The notes under the pieces are model-generated. The model saw only the letters and a list, made by a program, of their open reading frames with translations. It did not search any database and was not told the origin of the DNA. 32,325 nt of DNA. Origin: Deltaproteobacteria bacterium (GTDB lineage: Bacteria > Desulfobacterota > DSM-4660 > Desulfatiglandales > Desulfatiglandaceae). The translations under genes were made by a program, and so were the position numbers. Positions 25,952-32,325 of this stretch are shown in pieces (within the stretch, counting starts at the first letter, position 1; each line of letters opens with the position of its first letter). The stretch is taken from the NCBI GenBank assembly GCA_003646815.1, contig QMLQ01000007.1, forward strand, positions 1-32,325, written 5' to 3'.

Positions 25952-26794
25952 TTGGAAAATCCCTATCTTCCCTATCCGGTTCGCATAGATGGTATTGTTA
26001 CCGAAACTGAAGACCGGAACCTCAAGACATTTAAGTTTGTCTTTCTGAATCCGGAGGACGAGCAAAAGTTTGCATATACTCCCGGCCAGTTCGCAGAGCT
26101 TTCCATACCGGGCAAGGGAGAAATTCCCATCGGTATTGCTTCTTCCCCAACGGAGAAGGGGTTCGTGGCCTTTACGGTCAACAAAGTGGGCCTTGTAAGC
26201 AGCCATCTCCACAACATGAAGGAGGGGGATGTCATGGGGATCCGCGGGCCATTGGGCAACTGGTATCCCTGGAAAGCAATGGAAGGAAAAAACGTAGTCA
26301 TCATCGGGGGCGGATTTGCCTTCACCACCCTTCGATCCAGCATCGTGTACATGATAGAACCGGAAAACCGCCCGAGATTCAAAGACATCCGGGTGGTCTA
26401 CGGTGCGAGAAATCCGGGCATGCTTCTCTACCGTGATGAACTGGCGGCATGGGAGCAGCGGGACGATATGGAGATGCACATCACCGTGGACGGGACCGAC
26501 GATCCTGACTGGAAGTACAATGTTGGGTTTGTGCCCACCATCACCGAGCAGAAAATCACCAGCGCGGATAATGCCATTGCCATCGTGTGCGGTCCCCCTA
26601 TCATGATCAAGTTTACCCAGCCGGTCCTTGAGAAACTGGGCTTCCCGCCGGAACGGATCATCCTCTCTCTTGAAATGCGCATGAAATGCGGGATCGGCAT
26701 CTGCGGCCGATGCAATATCGGCGACAAATATGTGTGCAAGGATGGCCCGGTGTTTTCCCTCGCGGAACTGAAAGAACTACCCCCTGAATACTAG
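25952..26794 (+). CDS. FAD/NAD(P)-binding oxidoreductase subunit, FlxA / HydG-AsrB-like
   Basis: TTG start 7 nt after AAGGAGG. YTPGQFAELSIPGKGEIPIGIAS, GIRGPLGNWYPW, NVVIIGGGFAFTTLRS, VCGPPIMIKFTQPVLEKLGF, MKCGIGICGRCNIGDKYVCKDGPVFS. Confidence 0.88.
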   Translation: MENPYLPYPVRIDGIVTETEDRNLKTFKFVFLNPEDEQKFAYTPGQFAELSIPGKGEIPIGIASSPTEKGFVAFTVNKVGLVSSHLHNMKEGDVMGIRGPLGNWYPWKAMEGKNVVIIGGGFAFTTLRSSIVYMIEPENRPRFKDIRVVYGARNPGMLLYRDELAAWEQRDDMEMHITVDGTDDPDWKYNVGFVPTITEQKITSADNAIAIVCGPPIMIKFTQPVLEKLGFPPERIILSLEMRMKCGIGICGRCNIGDKYVCKDGPVFSLAELKELPPEY

Positions 26795-26960
26795 CCCGCG
26801 AGGGCAGAGGAGTGCAGGGTTCTCGGTTCAACTTCCAGGACGGAATCCCTGGAGAGGCCGGTCCTTGCAACATCATATCGAAATTGTTTGGGATCATTTT
26901 TGTCCAAAAACGATATTTTAGGATATTCACCAAACAATCGAAACTTTGAAAGTAGGCGCC

Positions 26961-27674
26961 ATGCACCTGAAAAGTATCACTCTCTTCCCTGAAAAGTACC
27001 CGACCGGCAAATACTACCCTTTTAATGTCCCGATTTTCAAAGAGACCCGGGAAATCGAATTCCATTCAAACATCACCTTTTTTATCGGGGAAAACGGGAC
27101 CGGTAAGTCCACATTGCTGGAAGCCATTGCCCACAAGTGCGGTATCCACATCTGGAAGGCCGAAGAAAAAACACGCGTCAGGCAAAACCCGTACGCCCAC
27201 ACCCTTTATAAGTATATGGATGTGGACTGGCTGGATGGCTATGTGCCCGGCTCTTTTTTCGGTTCCGACACCTTCCGGTACTTTGCCCAGAGCGTAGAAG
27301 AATGGGCCATTGCAGATCCCGGAATGCTGAACTATTTTGGGGGAAAATCCCTGATTACCCAATCACACGGCCAGTCACTCATGTCCATGTTCAGGACGCG
27401 CTATGAGCTGAAAGGCCTGTATCTCCTTGATGAACCGGAAACCGCCCTCTCTCCGAAAAGCCAGCTTGAATTACTCAAGATCCTGAATAAGCAGGGATCA
27501 AAACAGCATGCCCAGTTCATTGTTGCCAGCCACTCTCCCATCCTCCTGGCCTGTCCGGGCGCAGAGATATATTCTTTCAATCATATTCCTCTCACTCCCG
27601 TCGAATATGAGGATACGGAGTACTACAAGATTTACAAGAGTTTCATGGAAGACCGGACAAAATATTTCCAGTAA
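26961..27674 (+). CDS. AAA-family ATPase (SMC/ABC-like predicted ATPase)
   Basis: Walker A FFIGENGTGKSTLLEAI; signature-like SHGQSLMSMF; Walker B LYLLDEPETALSP; FIVASHSPILLACPGAEIY. Confidence 0.88.
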   Translation: MHLKSITLFPEKYPTGKYYPFNVPIFKETREIEFHSNITFFIGENGTGKSTLLEAIAHKCGIHIWKAEEKTRVRQNPYAHTLYKYMDVDWLDGYVPGSFFGSDTFRYFAQSVEEWAIADPGMLNYFGGKSLITQSHGQSLMSMFRTRYELKGLYLLDEPETALSPKSQLELLKILNKQGSKQHAQFIVASHSPILLACPGAEIYSFNHIPLTPVEYEDTEYYKIYKSFMEDRTKYFQ

Positions 27675-27870
27675 AGGCCAGCGCTCTCGCCCCTAACCCG
27701 CTACAAATGTGATGCCCCACCATGCTCGCAAAAAGATTGCTGTGGCCCTTCCGTCTATTCAAACCTCTGTTTCTCTTCTCCTCTTTTGACAATCCGTGGA
27801 CCGTCTGGTAAGCTTTTATGGATGAGAATCAGTGGGAAAGCCATCAGTACTTAAACGGAGGATACCCCGG

Positions 27871-28551
27871 ATGACCAGATTCTCTTTCCTGAGTGACGGA
27901 AACAGGGAGCGGTACCTGCGACTGATTGAGCCCGTAGCGAATCTGTTTGTCCGCTTCCACGTCCACCCAAACGTGTTGACCCTGCTGGGGCTGATTCTAA
28001 GTGGTGCGGCTGCGGTCCTCTATGGTACCGGAAATTTTTTCTGGGCCGCGTGGGTTGTTGTCCTTGCCGGGACCTGTGATGTTCTGGATGGTTTGCTTGC
28101 CAGAATCACTGGAAAAGCATCCCGGTTCGGCGCATTTTTCGACAGCTCGCTGGATCGTTTCTCAGAAGTGTTTTTGTTCCTGGGGCTCGCGTGGTATTTT
28201 TCCGGCGGTCACCTTGCTGTTGCCGTTGGGGCAGGTAATGTGAGTTCCGTCCGGAGCCCTGTGGCTGTCCTTTTTATTGTCCTTGCCATCGGCGGATCAT
28301 TCATGGTGAGCTACACCAGGGCACGAGCCGAAGGCCTGGGGATTGAGTGCAAAACTGGATTCATGCAGAGACCGGAAAGAATGGTGCTCCTGATCATTGG
28401 GTCCCTGCTGGCTTCCCTCCCCACGGTGGGTCCCTGGATCATGAAAACGTGTCTCTTTTTGCTGGCGCTTCTTTCCAATTTTACGGCGCTCCAGAGAATG
28501 GTCCATGTAAAAAAACAGCTTATCAAGGAGATGGATTCCGGTGAAAGATAG
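27871..28551 (+). CDS. CDP-alcohol phosphatidyltransferase family membrane protein
   Basis: [27 protein letters not shown] matches the DG(x)2AR(x)8G(x)3D(x)3D motif; several hydrophobic helices. RBS GGAGGA before ATG 27871. Confidence 0.92.
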   Translation: MTRFSFLSDGNRERYLRLIEPVANLFVRFHVHPNVLTLLGLILSGAAAVLYGTGNFFWAAWVVVLAGTCDVLDGLLARITGKASRFGAFFDSSLDRFSEVFLFLGLAWYFSGGHLAVAVGAGNVSSVRSPVAVLFIVLAIGGSFMVSYTRARAEGLGIECKTGFMQRPERMVLLIIGSLLASLPTVGPWIMKTCLFLLALLSNFTALQRMVHVKKQLIKEMDSGER

Positions 28552-28990
28552 TCTTGTCTGCCCCCATTGTGGAAAAGAGGTGGAAAAATACCGCAACCCT
28601 TTTCCTACCGTTGATATCATCATACAAGTGGAAAAAAAAGGCATTGTCCTTATAAATCGGAAGAATCCCCCCTTCGGCTGGGCCCTCCCCGGCGGGTTTG
28701 TTGACTACGGGGAATCCCTGGAAGCAGCCGCCCGGCGTGAAGCAAAAGAGGAAACAGCACTGGATGTTGAACTTCTCTACCAGCTGGGCGCCTATTCAGA
28801 TCCGAAAAGGGACCCACGACACCACACCATTTCTGTTGTGTTTGTGGCTTCCGCCGCCGGGACACCCCGCGGTCATGATGATGCGCGGGAGGCCGGTATC
28901 TTCTATCCTGACTCCCTGCCTGCACCACTCGCTTTTGATCACGCAAGGATCCTCCAGGACTACTTTGAACAATGTCGAAAAAACGAATAA
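28541..28990 (+). CDS. NUDIX hydrolase with N-terminal zinc-ribbon-like CxxC
   Basis: GTG start overlapping the previous gene. Nudix box [27 protein letters not shown]-terminal [11 protein letters not shown]. Confidence 0.93.
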   Translation: MKDSLVCPHCGKEVEKYRNPFPTVDIIIQVEKKGIVLINRKNPPFGWALPGGFVDYGESLEAAARREAKEETALDVELLYQLGAYSDPKRDPRHHTISVVFVASAAGTPRGHDDAREAGIFYPDSLPAPLAFDHARILQDYFEQCRKNE

Positions 28991-31900
28991 AATCTCTTCT
29001 CTTCCCCGGGATCCTCTTGTTTCTTCTTTTCTGCGCCTGTATCCTTTACGCGGAATTCCTTTTGCAAACGCCGTCGATTCAACGGTTTCTCGTAAGAAAA
29101 ATCTCCGCTGCAGTGGGATATGAGGTGAAAGTGAAAGGCTTTCATGTTTACCTCTGGAACGGGCTCCACATAACGGCTCACGAGCTCGCGGTTTCGTCAA
29201 AAGATCAAAAACAGCATTTCGAGGCGACGACCGCCCGCATGGGCCTTGTGTGGACAGCGCTTTTCAAGGGAAATATCATTCCCCGCAGTCTTGATCTGAT
29301 CAACCCGGTCATCAGCATTTCCCTGCCCGCGGGGAGAGAAGGAGAAAAAATATCCCTGGAAGATCGGATCGGCAAGATCGGATTTCTGCAACTCGCAGGA
29401 ATCCATTCGTTCTCAATCCGAGACGGACGGGTAAGAATTAAGGGCTCCCCTTTTTCTCTGAAATCTCTTTTTCTGCGGGTATCCCGGAACAACAAAAAGA
29501 TCCAGGACCAGATGATTCATCTCAAGACCGACCTTGGGTTTCATGGCGAGTATATTCCCCTTCAGCTTCAAGGTAAGTTGCGGTACGGGAAAAAGCAGAC
29601 CACAATAACGCTCGAGCTTTCAGGTGAAGCGCGCAGAATTCCCGTATCATGGGTTCCCTGGCCCCGCTTTGCGCCATTTTCGAAAGGAACTATTGATGCA
29701 GTTTTTCATCTGGCCGGCCCTCTGGGAAATTCCCTTTCAGCCGGGGGAAACCTGGTGGGGCACAACCTGCATTTTGCGATCTGCCGTCAAGACAGGAAGA
29801 AAGAATATGTCCTCCCTTCCATGAGCCTTGACTTCAATGCCCTGCTGGGCAAGGAAATATGCAAGGTCACCATTCCTCGGGCAATAATCCTTGATACGTC
29901 CCTGGGTGCACAGGTTACATTTGAGCCTGCAAACCCATCCCCCCGCCTGGAACTTTCCATCAAAAGCCCGTTCATGTCCTTGCAGACTTTCGAGACTTTA
30001 TTCCCATCCTCCCTTGTTCCTGCCTGGTTAGAAAAGAGTCTTCTCCCCCGCTTGTCAGGGGGAGAGGTGATGGCTGAACATTTTTCTCTTAGGGGAACCC
30101 TCGACCAGATCGCCAACCTGAATCGGCCTGAAAACAAACGTGTGCTGGCCATGAAAGTGACATGGAGAAACCTGAATGTCCTGAAAGAATCATCTCCCCT
30201 GCCCTTTGAAGAGGTTGCGGGACAGATGGAAATCAGGAACAACCGTCTTGATCTCTCCCGCATGCGGGGCCATTTCGGGACGTCCGCCGTCCATGAGGCG
30301 TCTCTTTCCGTCACTCCACTGGTGGGTGGAAACCATCTCTCCACCATCTCCCTTGGAGGAAATTTTGCCGTTCAGGACCTGATTATGATGCGGGAACTTC
30401 CCTGGATTCCGGCGGAACTCAAGGAAAAACTCGCGGAACTCACCGGCTCTTCCGGCCGCCTGAGTGGTCACCTGAAGGCGTCCAGGAAAGGTGGCGTGAT
30501 CATTCCCCGGATCGAAAGCGCGTCCCTGACATTCAAGGAATGCACTTTTGCACATGAGTCCATCCTTTTTCCGGTCAAAGTGGCTGAGGGTGCAATACAG
30601 ATCCCTAACACAGGTCATATCACTTTCAAGGCAGAGGGTTCATGGGGAAAATCCGTTCTGGCAGTCTCCGGTTCAACGGATCGAACATTAACGCATCTCA
30701 AGACAAAGGTTGCGGGGACACTGGATCTTGAAAGCATCGCTGCGAGGTTGTTTCCTGAAAAGACATGGTTTCTCCAGCTGGGAAAACCGGCTGGCTGTAC
30801 CATGCGTGTTTCCAGGAAGGAGGCGGCATGGTCCTTTGCCGGGACCATGGATTTGAATGAGGAACCGGCCCTGAAGATGAGGTCCCTCCACCTGAACCCC
30901 CTGTGCAAAAAAGGCGGAATATGTTTTGAATTTTCCTACACGCCGGGAAAGATCATTCGGGTGAAAAGCCTGGACGGCAGCTTTGGAAAATCCCTGTTCT
31001 CCGCATCCGGCCAGGTAACATTGTCCGGAGATAAACGGGTCACAGCGGAGATAAATATCCCGACGCTTTTCGTCCAAGACCTTGGTGTTCAATACCAGGG
31101 GGATTGCCCGCTCGCCACAGGGCTGGTCAAGGGGCATGTTCAGGGAACGTTCCCGGTCAACGATCCCCTCTCTTTTACTCTCAACGGAAAATTGGAGGCA
31201 ACTGAACTTTGCGTGGGACTCAAAGGGCTCCCCCATCCCGTGGGGGGCGGGTTCACGGCCCTTTTTTCCGGTGATAAACTCACCATTAAGTCTCTGCGTT
31301 TCTCAACAGGGAAAAGCTCTGTTGAAGTCCAAGGGGCCCTTCACGGATGGAAAAAACTCCGGGGAAATCTCCGTGTTCGGGCAAAAAAAATCGACGTGGA
31401 GGATTTTCTGAACGAAAATAAGCCCTCCCCAGAGAAGAAAAAAAATCTCTTTTTTCAACCCCTGCTTGACCATAGTGAGGAACTATCGGTTTCTCTCCGG
31501 GCCTCAAAAGTCATTTGGCGGAAAATGAAAATGGGCCCTTTAACGGGTGAAGCAGTTCTCAAAAAGGGTGTTTTTCATCTCTTGAATTCCTCGCTGAAAT
31601 CGAAACACGGCACCATCACCTTGAAAGGCAATTTTGGGGGAAGCAATAGGGAAAAGATCACATTCTTGAGCCACATACGGTTTCTTGAACAGCCTGTCCA
31701 CGAATTTTTCGATAGCTTCAACGTCCAGAAATACTATATCGAAGGAAATCTGAGCACTGACATCCTTATCTCCGGGCAAGGACATGACCATGCTTCCCTG
31801 ATGAAGGGGCTTCACGGAAATGGAAAAATGCTGGTGGAAAAGGGTGTCATCAAGAAGTCAAATGTGTTGATCCAGATACTGAATTTCTTGAGTATCCAGA

Positions 31901-32325
31901 AAATATTTCGACATCCGCCTCCCAATCTCTCAAAGGAAGGATTTTACTTTGACAAGATCGGCGCAGACTTCGTCATCCGGAAGGGGGTCCTCTCTACCGC
32001 AAACCTCTTAATGAGAAGCCCTGTTTTCAACGCGGCCGCCAAAGGCACCCTGGATCTGGCCAAGTCATTGATAAAGGGTGACTTTGGCATTCAACCCCTG
32101 GTAACGCTTGATTCCCTTGTGAGCAAAATTCCCATCGTGGGATACATCCTGACGGGCAAGAATAAGACCCTCCTGGTCTATTATTTCAAGGTGGAAGGCC
32201 CCCTTTCATCTCCCAAAGTCACCTATGTACCGCTCAAGCACTGGGGGAACAGCATCGTCGGCTATGTTACACGTATCTTCCTCACGCCGCCCCGCCTTTT
32301 CGAAAAACTCATGAAGCTGCGAAAA
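28972..32325 (+). CDS. AsmA/YhdP-like large periplasmic protein (partial, runs off the right edge, at least 1118 residues)
   Basis: Open frame from ATG 28972 to the window end: [57 protein letters not shown]... The distal part ([58 protein letters not shown]) resembles AsmA-like C-terminal domains. Missing from the ORF track because there is no stop. Confidence 0.8.
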   Translation, partial: MSKKRIKSLLFPGILLFLLFCACILYAEFLLQTPSIQRFLVRKISAAVGYEVKVKGFHVYLWNGLHITAHELAVSSKDQKQHFEATTARMGLVWTALFKGNIIPRSLDLINPVISISLPAGREGEKISLEDRIGKIGFLQLAGIHSFSIRDGRVRIKGSPFSLKSLFLRVSRNNKKIQDQMIHLKTDLGFHGEYIPLQLQGKLRYGKKQTTITLELSGEARRIPVSWVPWPRFAPFSKGTIDAVFHLAGPLGNSLSAGGNLVGHNLHFAICRQDRKKEYVLPSMSLDFNALLGKEICKVTIPRAIILDTSLGAQVTFEPANPSPRLELSIKSPFMSLQTFETLFPSSLVPAWLEKSLLPRLSGGEVMAEHFSLRGTLDQIANLNRPENKRVLAMKVTWRNLNVLKESSPLPFEEVAGQMEIRNNRLDLSRMRGHFGTSAVHEASLSVTPLVGGNHLSTISLGGNFAVQDLIMMRELPWIPAELKEKLAELTGSSGRLSGHLKASRKGGVIIPRIESASLTFKECTFAHESILFPVKVAEGAIQIPNTGHITFKAEGSWGKSVLAVSGSTDRTLTHLKTKVAGTLDLESIAARLFPEKTWFLQLGKPAGCTMRVSRKEAAWSFAGTMDLNEEPALKMRSLHLNPLCKKGGICFEFSYTPGKIIRVKSLDGSFGKSLFSASGQVTLSGDKRVTAEINIPTLFVQDLGVQYQGDCPLATGLVKGHVQGTFPVNDPLSFTLNGKLEATELCVGLKGLPHPVGGGFTALFSGDKLTIKSLRFSTGKSSVEVQGALHGWKKLRGNLRVRAKKIDVEDFLNENKPSPEKKKNLFFQPLLDHSEELSVSLRASKVIWRKMKMGPLTGEAVLKKGVFHLLNSSLKSKHGTITLKGNFGGSNREKITFLSHIRFLEQPVHEFFDSFNVQKYYIEGNLSTDILISGQGHDHASLMKGLHGNGKMLVEKGVIKKSNVLIQILNFLSIQKIFRHPPPNLSKEGFYFDKIGADFVIRKGVLSTANLLMRSPVFNAAAKGTLDLAKSLIKGDFGIQPLVTLDSLVSKIPIVGYILTGKNKTLLVYYFKVEGPLSSPKVTYVPLKHWGNSIVGYVTRIFLTPPRLFEKLMKLRK

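Noticed and set aside
27786-27814. TTGACA-N17-TAAGCT promoter before the CDP-alcohol phosphatidyltransferase gene
   Set aside because: The -35 is consensus but the -10 is poor; not strong enough to list as a feature.

Overview
This 32.3 kb window looks like anaerobic, Desulfobacterota-like bacterial DNA (lineage inferred from gene content only).

Left to right:
(1) The 5' end of a lipoprotein gene, cut by the window edge.
(2) A minus-strand, overlapping relA-GT4(toroid)-GH130-GT4-GH130 operon.
(3) A plus-strand selenium-related run: selB, yqeC-like, xdhC/coxI-like, a LUD-domain protein and a small protein.
(4) A minus-strand macro-domain protein.
(5) Two tandem GcvH-like proteins behind a sigma-54-type promoter. 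Each carries a duplicated C-x12-C-x5-C-x2-C module and both lack the lipoyl lysine.
(6) A minus-strand overlapping operon: histidine kinase, NtrC-type regulator, archaemetzincin.
(7) A divergent plus-strand electron-transfer operon: a giant HdrA-GltD-HdrA fusion, MvhD/FlxD, and FlxC/B/A-like subunits.
(8) An AAA ATPase, a CDP-alcohol phosphatidyltransferase, a NUDIX hydrolase and an AsmA-like protein running off the right edge.

The ORF track splits two genes at in-frame TGA codons that look like selenocysteine. One is hdrA (TGA 18847-18849, ...TNDCAM-U-IISPKL...). The other is mvhD (TGA 23324-23326, ...[20 protein letters not shown]...). Each has a hairpin about 15-30 nt downstream, and selB lies in the same window.

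Other points of interest are the lipoylation-dead, Cys-rich GcvH-like pair with its sigma-54 promoter and upstream dyads, the relA-coupled GT/GH130 operon, a MITE-like element with a perfect 48-bp tandem duplication inside the flx operon, and a GTTAAC-rich palindromic intercistronic region. All identifications come from reading the sequence; no database search was possible.
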